From assembly GCA_025769875.1 (NCBI GenBank), contig JAGFNK010000114.1, positions 61,937 to 125,936 of the forward strand: 64,000 nt of DNA. The letters are read 5' to 3'. A program made the position numbers and the translations under genes. The notes beneath the pieces are model-generated. The model saw only the letters and a list, made by a program, of their open reading frames with translations. It did not search any database and was not told the DNA's origin. This DNA comes from Russula earlei. Lineage: Eukaryota > Basidiomycota > Agaricomycetes > Russulales > Russulaceae. The stretch's first letter is position 1, and the number at the start of each line of letters is the position of its first letter. Positions 21,373 through 33,954 of the stretch are shown one piece after another.

Positions 21373-23744
21373 ATGGCGGACGTTGTTGAACTATCCGTAC
21401 CCAAGTCCAACTCAACAATTCGGGTCCACACAGGGCTGTTCATCGATAACGAGTTTGTGCCGTCGGTTGACAACCTCGATCGAATTAGGTCACGCGCCTC
21501 CCTGATTCTCACATCCCTTTAGAGTCCACTCATGACCCCATAGTGTCTACAACCCCTCAACAGCGCAAATTTTATGCACGGTCACCGCTGGTGATTCCCT
21601 TCTACTCACTCGCGTCGGTGCTGTCCCTCATGCATTATATCCTAGCCTCTGAGAAAGATGTCGACATCGCTGTCGCCGCCGCGCGGAAGGCTTTCCGCTC
21701 TACTTGGGGGAAAAACGTCTCGGGCTTTGAGCGTTCGAGGCTAATTAATAAGCTAGCCGATCTTATTGAGAGAGACAAGCAAATCCTTGCCGAGTTGGAG
21801 TGTCTGAACAATGGAAAGCCCGTGAAGATCGCTCGGTGTGTTCGAGCCCAGCCCAGAACTCCCACTGTCATCTCACTCTTGCTTCAGAGAATTCGACATT
21901 GGCGATAGCATTGGATGCCTTCGATACTACGCTGGCTGGGCCGATAAACTTCTTGGCCAGGTTTGGTAACCGAAGTGTTCGTTATGCGTGACCGACTCAC
22001 ATTTCGGCTAGAGCATTGAGATCGACCACAAGAATAAGATTGCAGTCACCCATCCAGAGCCAGTTGGTGTCTGCGGTCAGATGTCCGTTATAGCAACCCG
22101 CCGGTTAATTGCTGCTCATAAAAATTCTCCATAGAATTCCGTGGAACTACCCTATTCTAATGTGGTATGCCAAGCACACCCGAGTGCATTGACTGCTTTA
22201 ATTTCGAGGATTCAGGGCATGGAAAGTCGCACCTGCCCTTGCAGTTGGCTGTACGATCGTCATGAAGCCTTCTGAAATTACGCCACTGACCGCGCTGGTA
22301 CGTCCGTCAAGTAACGCCGTGACTCCAGACACTTATGACCCGTCCCCGTAGAAACTGTCCGAACTCGTCAAAGAGGCCGGGTACGGCATGATTGTATTTG
22401 TCCGACCTTTCCTCACAAATCTTTGAAGTTTCCCTCCGGGGGTAGTCAATACCATTCCATCTCTGGGTCATGTTGGAGGCGCAGCACTGGCCGTTCATCA
22501 GGGTGTTGACAAAGTCGCCTTCACTGGCTCGACCCTCACCGGTCGCAAGGTCATGGAAGCCGCTGCAAAGAGCAATCTCAAGAAGGTGTCCCTCGAGTTG
22601 GGCGGGAAGTCTCCACATCTCATCTTCGAGTCGGCGAACCTAGAACAAGGTATGGCGCGCGCCGCACATGAACAGATGTCTGACCTATAGCCATGGATTT
22701 CTTTCCAGCCGCAAACTGGGCTGTCTTGGGTGTCCTTTACAACACCGGTCAGGACTGCACGGCGGGATCCCGACTCTATGTTCAAGATACAATTTACGAT
22801 AAATTCGTTACCATCCTGGCGGCCAAAGCTAAGGAACATTCCATAGGAGATGGTTTCGATGAAAAGTCCGGAGGCGGACCTGTGGTATGTGCCTGCACTT
22901 TTGATGCCGCGTTTCTGTCTGAACGTCTTCTGAGGTCTCCAAAACTCAATACGATCGTGTGTGGAACTACATCGAGTTAGGGAAGAAGGAAGGCGCCAAT
23001 TGCATCGTCGGAGGCGAGAAGCGCACAACTCCAGGGTACTGGGTCGATGCAACAAGTTCGCTTCTTTCATTTCGGGGAAGTACAGAGGCTAACTGTCGAC
23101 TCTCGAGCTAGTATTCACGGACGTTCGCCCTGAAATGACGATAGTAAGTATTGCACGGGTATATATATAAGAAGATCTTATGAAATATCGTCCCGTTCGC
23201 CAGGTAAAAGAAGAGGTGTTGCTGATTTAAACACCTCTTCTCTTAACACACTGACATTATGGTGAAGATTTTTGGGCCGGTACTTTCCGTTGGGAAGTTC
23301 CATACTGAACAACAAGCTATTGACCTTGCCAATGATACTACCTACGGACTTGCGGCAGGCCTTCACTCCAGTAGTCACTTTTGTTTTCGCCTTCCATCTC
23401 AGGCTCACGATGATCTCAGCTGACCAGGCTCAGTGTCACCGCGTGTCTTCCGCTCTGGAGGCCGGGACAGTAAGATACGCTTGACCCAGTACTTCAATGA
23501 AACTCATCTAGATTATTCAGGTTTGGGTCAATCAATACAATGTTCTTTATAACAACGTGCCGTTCGGTGGCAAGAAACAAAGTGGTATCGGTACGTGAGG
23601 TCGCTAATTGTAGTTTGTTGCTCCGGGTGCTAATCATGGCGTCTTCTATTAGGTCGCGAATTAGGTAGCCACGGTCTCGAAGAATATATCTCTACGAAAG
23701 CTGTCCACTGGAATTACGGCGAGAACATCGATTGGCCTTTGTAG
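21373..23744 (+). CDS. NAD(P)-dependent aldehyde dehydrogenase
   Basis: Intron-rich ALDH of normal domain length. The start at 21373 ([12 protein letters not shown]) leads to FIDNEFVP. After an intron come [15 protein letters not shown] and [17 protein letters not shown]. The cofactor domain has [28 protein letters not shown] and the [10 protein letters not shown] turn. The catalytic glutamate lies in [16 protein letters not shown] and the catalytic cysteine in [11 protein letters not shown]. The oligomerisation and C-terminal parts are [18 protein letters not shown] sequence, [17 protein letters not shown] and [15 protein letters not shown]. Introns split the frame repeatedly but every join examined restores the family sequence, so I regard it as intact. 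The substrate is not predictable. It probably detoxifies or oxidises aliphatic or aromatic aldehydes. Confidence 0.92.
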
Positions 23745-24237
23745 GCACGGGGAGTGGGGAAGAGAAAGTTGCGTGAATCTGCATTCTTTTGGTTTAGTTC
23801 AAGCAAGAAAGAGAAGAGAAGTTGTACTTTAGCGCCGGTAATTGCCGGACGGAAAAATGAAATGAATCAAGTTGCGGTCCTGGCTTCCTTTGGTTCGACG
23901 TCACAGTGCAACCCTCGTATTTTAAAAACCTCGGAGCCCCGAGTACGTTTATGATCAAGGTTTCCCAAGAAGTTCGACCACACACTTGCGAGCTTATAGC
24001 TTGTCCAAATTGAAGACGTTCCCTTGCCTTCTTGGCATCATGAGTCCTGCTTCTCTTAAACTTGTCGATACGTCCAGCTTTCCGCGGCCTTCCCTTGTCT
24101 CATGAAGAAAGAATGAGTTGTAAAATTAGATAAGCTTGGCAGCCAGCGCACGAGCTTTTACTCAATACCTTTCCTGGACTTAAGTTGAGCATCAACGTGC
24201 CCGTCACAGCCGCAACACTCCTTTTCAGTAGAACCTG
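23745..24237. other. Intergenic region between aldehyde dehydrogenase and ABC transporter
   Basis: About 490 bp. An ATG at 24040 opens a short frame (SPASLKLVDTSSFPRP) that could be a first exon of the ABC transporter, but I cannot prove a splice to 24238. Otherwise this is promoter-type sequence with nothing recognised. Confidence 0.4.
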
Positions 24238-27200
24238 ATGCCTTCTCCAAGGAGAAACCAGTTTTCTTGGAAAATCAAAACCGAGTCCGCCTTCCGTGTA
24301 CTATTGAGGCCGCTCACCACACATCCTTCTCAAGGTCACAATCAATGTCTGGAACCAGTACCCCCAACCAAGCGGGATGTCGAAAAAGGGCCTCTTAACA
24401 CCTACGAGCCTTCCAATTTTCAAGACTGCCTCACTTCGTCCAGCGAAGCATATAAAGCCGCCGGAATCCCATTCAAGCAAGTGGGTGTCACCTGGGAAGA
24501 TCTTCAAGTCAGAGCTCATGGGGACAATGGTGACAAAGTAAGGCCATTTTCGGGGATGTTGGAAGGATCATCTAACCCTTTGAACAGACATACATCAGCA
24601 CATTTGATTGCAAGTATTTTGGTATTGTCCTTGTGTTACTTAAATTCACCTTTTGATTCTTTCAGCCTACATCCTTGAGACAGGGTTTACTCTCGTCCGT
24701 TCTGTGTGGCGAATTTTCACTGGTGGCCCACCTGCCAGGGATGGGAACGCGAAAACGGTTCTGAACAGGTACTTGCTCGCATCGCACGTAATTATGACCT
24801 CTTGAACATGCTTGTGTGCCAGATGTTCAGGTCTGACCAAACCGGGCGAGATGATTCTAGTCCTTGGTTGCCCAGGATCCGGCTGCACCACGTTTTTGAA
24901 AGCGATCGCCAATGAGCGTGGTGAATATTTCTCGATCGGTGGTGACTTGGGTTATGCTGGAATAGACGCACTGGAGATGGGGAAAACTTACAAGGGCGAA
25001 ACCGTATACAATCAGAACGGTACGCATGTTCATCGTCGACGGGTTTGGATTCATTTCATCTTCTGTAGACGATGTTCACATCGCCACCCTGACTGTTGCT
25101 CAAACCCTAGCTTTCGCGCTTTCGACCAAAACCCCAGGCTCCAAAGGTCGTCTCCCTGGAATCTCGAGTCGCGAGTTCGACTCACGGGCCAAGGAGATGC
25201 TGCTCAGGATGCTAAATATTTCTCATATTTCGGACACACTTGTTGGCGACGAGTTCGTTCGCGGAATTTCAGGTGGCGAGCGAAAGCGAGTCAGTATCGT
25301 TGAAATGATGTCGACAAGAGCCCCTGTGCAGTGCTGGGATAACCCCACCAGAGGCCTAGATGCGTCGACAGCCCTCGACTTTGCAAAAGGCTTGCGAATC
25401 ATGACAGACGTACTAGGCCAAACACATTTTGTCACGTTGTACGTACCCACGTGTCGTTCCAGCAGGCTGCTCGTTGATGCATAACGCAGGTACCAGGCTA
25501 GTGAAGGGATCTACGAATTGTTCGACAGAGTTCTTGTTCTTGATAAAGGGCGGCAGATATACCTCGGCCCTCCCTCCCTGGCTCGCGCATACTTTGAGGC
25601 ACTCGGTTTCAAGTCACTTCCTCGACAACCCACTGCGGATTTCCTGACAGGTTGTACTGATCCTAACGAACGACAACTATGCCCTGGACGAAGTGCCGCC
25701 GATGTTCCCTCTACCCCCGAGGCCTTGGAACAAGCATTCCAGAAATCCCTGTTGGCGATTGATTTGCACAATGAGCTCGAAGAGTACAAAGCGTCCACGA
25801 AGGGCGACCAAGAAGCGTTCGAAAGTGCCGTTCTGCTTGATAAAAATAGCGGCGTTTCAAAGAAAAGTCCCTATACCGTAGGATACACTGCACAGGTTAT
25901 GGCGTTGACACGGCGGCAGTTCCAGATGAGACTCCAAGATCGCTTCCAGCTCGCGACGAGTTTTTCTCTATCGGTTGTGCGTGGATTTATCAAGGTATTG
26001 ACTTCATCTGATCAAACTTCTAGGTCCTTGCTGGCATTATCGGAGCTGCCTTCTTCGATCAACCATCAACGTCCAATGGTGCATTTACCCGTGCCAGCGT
26101 CATTTTCTTCAGCATGTTCACATCTTGTCTTGATGCGTTTGGCGAGGTAGGCCTTTATTCACTCAAAGCATTAATTTTTCAAATCCGTTGTAGTTGTCGA
26201 TGCAAACGGGCGGCCGCGGTGTACTTAACAAGCAGGTAGGGGCCGTTATTCTTTGATACCTTGACAATTCTTGATATGAGTTGCAGGGAAGGTACAGCCT
26301 GTATCGCCCGTCAGCTCTCGCACTTGGGAATGCACTCTCAGATCTTCCTTTCTCCTCCATTCGCGTTCTGGTCTACGATGTTATTATCTATTTTATGGTA
26401 GATCTTCATCGTTCTTGGGATGCCTTTGGCACTTTCCATCTCTTCAACTATATGGCGTTTCTGTCTATCCAAGGCCTTTTCCGTACCCTGGGCTTCTTCT
26501 TTTCGTCATACGACACTGCCTACCGCTTTGGTGCATTCCTTGTCACGGGCCTTGTCTCGTCTACCGGGTATCTCATCCCAGTACACGATATGAAAAAGTG
26601 GCTATCCTGGATTGTCAGTGGAGACTGTTATGAAGCTCTTACAGATACTGACCATAAGACACAGTTTTATGTAAACCCTATGGCTTACGGTGAGTGAGCC
26701 CTGTTTCGTATTTGGCACCATTTACATACTGCATACGCAGCATTCTCTGGTTTGATGCAAAATGAATATAACCGGCATAACGTGAATCCGCCCGTGGATC
26801 AAATAAATTGGTAGCCTTGTATGCTGACAATTTGGCTCCAGTTCACCTGCGATGGTAGCTATGTGATCCCAAGGAATGGCTTCAATGCCAATAAATATCC
26901 GTAAGCACGCGAAAACGTCCGAATTCCTTTGAATGTAACTCATACACCACCCATAGGAGTAGCCTGGGACCGAATCAAGTCTGTACTCTCTTTGGAGCAA
27001 GCCCGGGTTATAATATCACCACCGGCCGCTCGTACTTGTTAACGGCCTATGGCATGGTAGGGAATGACATTTGGTGTCGTAATTTCCTCGTACTCCTCGG
27101 CTGGATATCGTTCTATCAAATAACCCAGATTCTCATTTTGGACTTGTTTCGGGTAAGCATCGTGTACCGTGAGCTTCCAAGTTTTACGGCTCAGAATTAC

Positions 27201-29929
27201 AAAGCAAGACAGTGGGGAAACAGTTTTCGCTCTGTTCGCTAGAGAAACTTCAGAGACGCGCAAACTGAACGCTCGACTCCGCGAGCGGAAACTGAGGCGA
27301 TCTCAAGCGAGGTCGGCCGAAAGGAATGGCTCAAATAATACCGAGAGAAGTGTCACGTAAGTCGGAAGATCATGGGGACGTGTGCCAATGACATGCTGAT
27401 CATTGACGCTTGCTTAATCAGGATACCATCTGACCGCGGCGTTTTTACCTGGGAGGATCTCAACTATCAAATTCCGGTCTCATGCGGCACGCGACAGCTG
27501 CTTAGCGGATTATATGGTTACGTTAAGCCTGGGACGCTGACCGCACTCATGGGAGCTTCTGGCGCCGGCAAGACGACATGCCTCGATGTGCTGGCAGAAA
27601 GGAAAAACATTGGCGTCGTTTGTGGGGATATCCTCGTCGATGGGCATCCCACCGGTTCTGATTTCGCGCGATCTACTGCATATGCCGAGCAAATGGACGT
27701 ACACGAAGGAACTGCGACAGTGCGCGAGGCCATGCAATTTTCGGCATCCCTTCGCCAGCCTTTTGACATTACAAGCGAAGAGAAAAACGCTTATGTCGAA
27801 GGGATCATAGAACTCCTGGAGCTGCACGATTTTGCTGATGCCATCGTTCATAGCCTTGGTAACGAGGTCCGCAAGCGCCTCACGATCGGCGTTGAGCTGG
27901 CTAGTAAACCGGGGCTCCTCTTGTTCTTGGACGAACCCACGTCCGGTTTGGACGCACACAGTGCCCGGAATCTGGTTCGCATCCTTCGAAGGCTCGCAGA
28001 CCAAGGTCAGGCCATTCTCTGCACAATACACCAGCCGTCTTCTCTGCTTTTTGAAAGCTTCGACCGCCTGCTCCTCCTCGAGAACGGCGGGCATACCGTC
28101 TACTTTGGGGACATTGGACCAGACTCGTGTGTCGTACGAGAATACTTTGCCCGCTATGGCGCAGCGTGCCACAAGGACGCGAATTTCGCCGAATACATGC
28201 TGGATGTCATTGGCGCAGGTATGGCACCACGGATCGGACGTCGCGACTGGAAGGATATATGGCTGGACTCGCCCGAGTCCCATCTTGTCAAAGAAGAGAT
28301 ACGTGGATTGAAGCGGTCTGCCATGACCTGCAACAACAAAAACGAATCGGCTTCAAAATGTGAGTCGTGAGACAGCGTCTGGGTAGATGACTCTCACGAA
28401 GATCAGACGCCACGCCGTTTCTTTACCAGCTGAGGGTGGTTACGAAGCGAAGTTTTGTTACTCTGTGGCGTTCCCCTGGCTATGTTTTCACGCGACTCTT
28501 CTTGCACCTATCCACCTCGCTGTTTATATCCCTGGTCTTCCTTCAGCTTGGAAGGAGTCAGCGAGACCTTCAATACCGCGTTTTCTCAATGTATCAACCA
28601 ATAGTATTCATGCTTTAGACGTCGTTGACGCCTTCGGTCGTAGATTTTGGGTCACCGTCCTTCCTTCTATCCTGCTGAATCAAATCTTGCCAGTCTTCAT
28701 GACTAACAGAGGTGGGTCTGCTCTTGGCTATTCCGCGTCATGCACAGAGAACCATCTTGACCTGTTTCATTAGGCATATTTATTCGGGGAAAGTGGTATC
28801 AGCGTTGTCCAAGCTCTCCTCCCTGACTGATACACCCGCAGAGTTTTCCAGTGGCATGTACTCACCTGAGGTTTTCGCCATCGCCCAACTGCTCGGCGAA
28901 CTCCCGCACAGCGTGCTAAGCGCATTCGTATATTGGGTCATTATGGTAACCGGGTTACAAAAACGCACCACATCAATTTACAAACCCAGAGCCGCAGATT
29001 TACGCACAGGGATGGGGCCAAGGCTCAGCAGGCTCGAGCGGGAACGGGTTGCAGCTGGTGGCCATCATTTTCGTGGAATTGTTCGGGGTGTCGTTAGGAC
29101 AGCTCGTCGCCGCGATCACGCCCTCCGTCCAAGTGGGTATCTTGCTCGACCCGTTCATCATGGTGGTCTTGACGGTCTTCTGTTCGTCCGTATCTTTTCG
29201 ACCTTTATAAAATGACGTTGTGCTGAGTCTCTCTCTTTTCGGTCAGGCGGCGTAATCATCCCTTATCCGAATCTCGTTCACACCTGGAGGGTGTGGGTGT
29301 ATCAATTCAACCCATTCACGCGACTAATGAGCGCCATGCTTTCCACTGAGGTCCAGTGCGTTGTGGACCGGTCGAGCGCCACCACTCTCCGCTTACCCCG
29401 TTTTCAGCGGATTACAGATACGATGCAAGCCGGTCGAGTTCGCCATCTTCGACCCTCCGCCTGGTCAATCCTGTGCCACGTGGGCTAACGACTTTGTGGA
29501 CGCGTTCGGAGGGTATCTAGAGAATCCTAACGACACTCAGAGGTGCAGATATTGCCAGTACAAGGCATGCGCGGCTACAAATCTCTGTTTTTTTCGACTT
29601 GTCTAACGTGCTGAATATAGATCGGCGATGAATACATAAAATCCTTGAACATGCCTTATGACGATCGCTGGAAAGACACATGTTTGATCTTTGCCTTCTT
29701 CGGTGAGCATTAACCCTCTGGCCCTTCGCCGAAGGGATGACACAATAATTGTATGCTTCCGGAAGGTTTGAATTTCGTCGGTACTATCGGTAGGCTTGTC
29801 ATGACGTTCATCTCCTTCGCAGTCACTGAATTAAACACCAGCTGCGTCTCGCTTCCTCCGTTACACGAAACGGTGATACAGGCGGTGGGATCTTGCAGGT
29901 CCATCCGTCGCAACACAATTGCTTCGTGA
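24238..29929 (+). CDS. PDR-type (ABCG) full-length ABC multidrug transporter
   Basis: Layout NBD1-TMD1-NBD2-TMD2, split by many introns. NBD1 has the fungal-PDR degenerate Walker A GCPGSGCTT (Cys replaces Lys), signature ISGGERKRVSI and Walker B CWDNPTRGLDAS. NBD2 has canonical Walker A GASGAGKTT, a C-loop variant LGNEVRKRLTIGVEL and Walker B LLLFLDEPTSGLDAHSA. TMD1 includes SLYRPSALALGNALSDLPFS. TMD2 includes GMYSPEVFAIAQLLGELPHS, VAIIFVELFGVSLGQLVAAI and IPYPNLVHTW. The extracellular loop EFAIFDPPPGQSCATWANDF and the end GDEYIKSLNMPYDDRWKDTC are typical. The last exon, to the stop at 29929, replaces the usual short tail with a Ser/Thr/Arg-rich end. The first exon is uncertain. It is probably a plasma-membrane drug or xenobiotic exporter. 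Confidence 0.9.
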
Positions 29930-30070
29930 ATGGAATTTTTTAAATGAGTTAGATATGAAAGGAGAGAAGACCCAAGAAAGAACAATAAACTAAAAAAGAC
30001 AATTGATACGATGATGATAATCAGGCTCATGTAGCGCGCTATAAATACAGACGAATCCGGTCGCGATTCA

Positions 30071-31942
30071 CTACACAGCATGAAATTGTCCGGCATCATA
30101 CTGGGAATTCGGCGGGGAATGTCCATGTTGATACCCGTGCTGATGATCATCATAAGCCATGCCGCCATCATTTGGCTGATCATGTGAATGTTGCCCTAGT
30201 TGATGTGAGAACTGGCCCGCAATGTTCCCAGTATAGACCTCGTATGGATCTACGACATGGCTCTGGGATTCATAGTAATTTGCAGACGGCTTGGGGTCAT
30301 CTTGGACGTAGGATTCGACACCGAGTGCAAGATGTGTAGTACTCTTATAGTCATCCTCGAAGTACTGGTTCTCATCTGGAAGAGTTGGGACTGAGGGATT
30401 GTAATGATGATTGGAGTAAGGCGCATTGTACCCGGACATCGGTGGGTTGTCGTAAGGGGCCTTCGCGTCGGTGGCATAGTACCTATCACCCGACCCGGTT
30501 TGTTGGGTACTCGGGGTACCTGCGCGCTTGTGCAGTGATGCAATATCTGCTAGGTCATCATCAATCGAAATGTTTGGGAGAGTTGGCTGGGGTAGGGGTT
30601 GTTGGATGAATTCGCCCTTCTTGTTCTTGAGATGCGAGAAATCGCCCATTGCTTCCTTCTTGGCCAATAGTATTGCCTTGGCTGTGCGCTCCTTTCTACG
30701 GCGCTTGATGATTTCGGAAATACGCTGCGGCAAAATGAAATAAAAATCACATGAACGCAAAGGGGAGGCCTCACCTTGTCAACTTTGTGACAGCAATATT
30801 CCTTTTATACAAGCGTCAGCGTATATCTCGGAGACACGACGAACTCCTACCTTCAAATTTCCTTTGATATAACAGAGGAGAGGGACGTAACATATAGCCG
30901 CGATTATGAGTAAGAGAAGGGAACCGGCAAAGACGAGGACGGTGAAGAGAGTAGAGATCGTGAGGGCGGTGGTGATCAGAGTGTTCCCAGCAAAATACTT
31001 CTTGAAGTTGTACCAAGGCGTGTTGTTATCTTTCTTCGCCAAATAAATGGCAAACAATGTCAGGGCGTTGATGACTTGACGAGGGCCATCAGCGAAAAAC
31101 AAACGCTTCCAACCTATAACAGAGTGTAAGATTCGTACAAAAATGGTTGGGATATTCTTACTCTTAAAAGTGAAGAAGACGAAGAAAGCAAAATCATCCG
31201 ATTTCTTCGTCGATTGTTGGATATGATCAAAAAAGCAGAAATGATCATAGGAGCCTATTATTGAAGTGTCAACTCGATGTATGGGTGTGATGAGCAAGCA
31301 GGGATTCTTACGAAGTGAATAATAATTGTTCGCCATGACGTTTGTGAAGGCGTACGAAATGTCGCGACTTAAAACAATCTTCTTGGTTTTCCGCGCTTCA
31401 TAGGCAAGCTTTACGGGGGAAAAAAAAATGTCAAGGTCCATAAATTGATAATGACAAAGTTGTGGCGTACAAGGAGGAAGGAGAAGATGATACAGCCGAC
31501 AAATAACCATTGGCCAACGGAGAATGGAATTGCGACACAACCCGAGAGTTCCTTGCAGTTCTGAAAGATTTGAAGAGCCCAGGATTTCGTGCTTAACATG
31601 GTCACAGCAGTGAAGATATCGGAGACGTAGACGAGGAATGATTTGAGGACAAGGGTGTAGAGCCAGAGGTACCTTGTAAACGTAAATTAGATTCAAGACC
31701 ACAACAATGGGTAGTCCATCGCGTCCGTTGATGTGCGCCACACGGAAGGGCTGGGCTGAAGACGACGAACGACACATACCTCATTCGCATCGCGAATCCA
31801 TTGTCCGTAAACTCCCGGGTGTCAACAAAGTCGAACTATGGACACATCCAGATGAGCTTAGAGGTAAAAAATTTCAACAAGGCAGTACACGGACTTTATG
31901 ATCTGGAACGATTTCGCGCTTCCAAGCGGGGCCTCCACACAT
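30071..31942 (-). CDS. KCH1: KCH-family fungal potassium transporter/channel
   Basis: Start at 31942: CGGPAWKREIVPDHK, then after a 58-nt intron FDFVDTREFTDNGFAMRMR, the diagnostic N-terminus of the fungal KCH (Kch1/Kch2) family of low-affinity K+ influx proteins. Hydrophobic segments follow (YLVLKSFLVYVSDIFTAVT-type region, FSVGQWLFVGCIIFSFLL, TALTISTLFTVLVFAGSLLL, IAAICYVPLLCYIKGNLKE). The conserved soluble loop has SRDISYAFTNVMANNYYSLR, FCFFDHIQ and FADGPRQVINALTLF. The C-terminal third is cytosolic, with a basic KRRRKERTAKAILLAKKEAM stretch and a long Gly/Tyr/His/Gln-rich tail. The yeast members act in Ca2+-coupled K+ uptake during mating and stress; the same role here is inference. Confidence 0.85.
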
Positions 31943-32224
31943 GATGGCAAATACCGTGAGTTAGATATGCCAGCGAAGAAAGGAACGGATTGATCCTGAA
32001 AATTTCAGAAGAGCTGAAGCGAGGCGACGAGACCGGCCAGTCGCGTAAAAGACTGTGGTGGCGAGAGAGCGACAGTTGGACGAGAACGAAGGGAAGGGAG
32101 TGACAATTGAGGGAGCGACAATGGGGGTGGAAGCTGAAACTGAAAGAGGGCGCGAATCTGTCACTTGTTGTCGCTAAGCGACTCAAACAAACCTGCCTTT
32201 TCGAGAAGTTGAGCCATACCAATC

Positions 32225-33930
32225 ATGACCACGGTACAAAAGATAAAAGTACGACCTTTCTCCACCCTCTCTATCTCAACGTGCTCAACCTCTTTCGACA
32301 GGAGATCGAAGATGAGATGGTATGCTCCACGTGGCCCGTAATTCCTTCGCGCTCTTACCTCCCTCAAAGGCTAGAAGTGCGTCCTCCCCTTCGAATGATC
32401 CGCGTCATGTCTTCATACCGGACGGCCTAAAGCTCAAAAGAATAAAGCCACGAGCTATCATTTGGGACAGCTCAAGGCGAAACTCGCAAAACTCAGACGC
32501 GAACTCATCTCGGTGCCGTCGGGTGGTGGAGGCGGGGGCGGTGTGGGCTTCGATGTTGCGCGAACGGGGGTAGCCTCGGTCGGGATTCGTTGGCTTCCCG
32601 TCCGTCGGAAAGGTGGGGCGAAATATAGAGCTCTTTTATACCGAAAGCTGAAAATTGTCCTCATTTCCAGTCGACTTTAATGTCGAAGCTGACCGGCACA
32701 CATTCCGAGGTCTCGGCCATCGACTTCACAACACTCACAACTGTCCCTGGAACGTTGAAAGTACACGGTTCACCAATCCAGATCCTTGATCTTCGTGAGC
32801 CCATTTCCCTCCTCGTATAAATGAGCGTCACAATCCGTTCGCAGCGGGAATCATCGAAGGTGCGAATGATGGTCGAGGGAGAGGTCGACAGGGTACGTAT
32901 GAGAAACAACAGCCTGTATATATTTGCAGTTCCTCTCATATTTTATTTGGCAGTTATCGCAGGTGTGGGCTCTCAACTAGATATGATACGTACCCCGTCT
33001 CTCATCAGAGTCGAAAACCCAAGTCGCGCGGACATGCAACCTGATATTCATCGTCCTGGACGTGCTCAAGCCACTCGGGGACAAGAAGATCATCGAAGGT
33101 GAACTGGAAGGCTTCGGAATTCAGATTAAACAAGAAGCCCCCAGCGATTGTCGTCCGGAAAAAAGACAAGGGTGGAATAGCCATAACGAGTACTGTGCCG
33201 CTGACAAACCTAGATCACGAAGAGATCCACGCAATATGCAGCGAGTATAAAATCAACAATGCAGATGTCGCAATCCGCCAACCTGGCGCGACGGCGGACG
33301 ATCTCGTTGACGTGATCGAAGGCAATAGGTATAGCTTCTCATGACCCTCGTAACACAACTCATCCCTTACTCAGGGTCTATGTGCCAGCAATCTATGTGA
33401 GAACCGTCCCATCTCTGATGTTCTTTGACCTGACGCTTGTCGAGGTCTTGAACAAGATCGATGCGATTTCGATCGAAGAACTTGACCTTCTATACAAAAT
33501 TCCGAATAGTGTCCCAATTTCCTCCAACGAATGGCTTAACGTCGACGAACTCGTCGAGAAAATGTGGGAAGCCCTTGATCTGGTCCGTGTGTACACGAAG
33601 CCGCGAGGCCTGGCGCCGGATTACTCCGCCCCAGTGGTGCTTAAGCGTGGGAAGTGCTCTGTGGAGGACTTTTGCAATGCTATTCACAAGGAGATTGCAA
33701 AACAGATGAAGTAGTGAGTTTCAGACAACTCCTTGGACCGTCCCGAGATACTGGACTCCTCACTAGTGCGATGGTCTGGGGTTCAAGCGCAAAGCATGCA
33801 CGCGGGCAGAAGGTCGGATTGGAACATGTATTGGAAGACGAAGATGGTGAGCAATGAGATCTTAATGAGATCTCACACGCCTCTTATCATTGTCTGATGC
33901 TTCGTAGTTGTGCATATTGCAAAAAAATGA
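32225..33930 (+). CDS. RBG1: Developmentally regulated GTP-binding protein Drg1/Rbg1, with two apparent +1 frame breaks
   Basis: The first four exons are tiny: 32225-32248 (MTTVQKIK), 32302-32319 (EIEDEM), a 7-nt exon 32370-32376, then 32433 onward ([20 protein letters not shown]). Joined they give the conserved EDEMARTQKNKAT block. The G domain has VGFPSVGKS (P-loop), TTLTTVPGT (switch I), [16 protein letters not shown] (G3) and VLNKIDAIS (G4). The C-terminal TGS part is [20 protein letters not shown] and [19 protein letters not shown] 9-nt exon (32954-32962) encodes VIA. The frame breaks by one base at GGG 32582-32584, just before the P-loop, and again at TT 33120-33121 (GFGI/RLNKKPP). Both fit single extra bases. 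The protein is a ribosome-associated GTPase of polysome function. Confidence 0.9.
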
Positions 33931-33954
33931 TCCTTCTTGTATAGGCGGCAGACA

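Noticed and set aside
21479..21541. Apparent frame break at the start of the aldehyde dehydrogenase
   Set aside because: Using the acceptor ending CCCATAG (exon from 21542) gives [16 protein letters not shown] in perfect phase, so no lesion is needed.
28780..28860. Possible broken second membrane domain in the ABC transporter
   Set aside because: An intron with donor after FIRGK and acceptor TTCCAG restores the frame into GMYSPEVFAI.
31500..32160. Short ORFs between KCH1 and DRG1 as extra genes
   Set aside because: They overlap KCH1 exons or the shared 282-bp promoter and show no family similarity.
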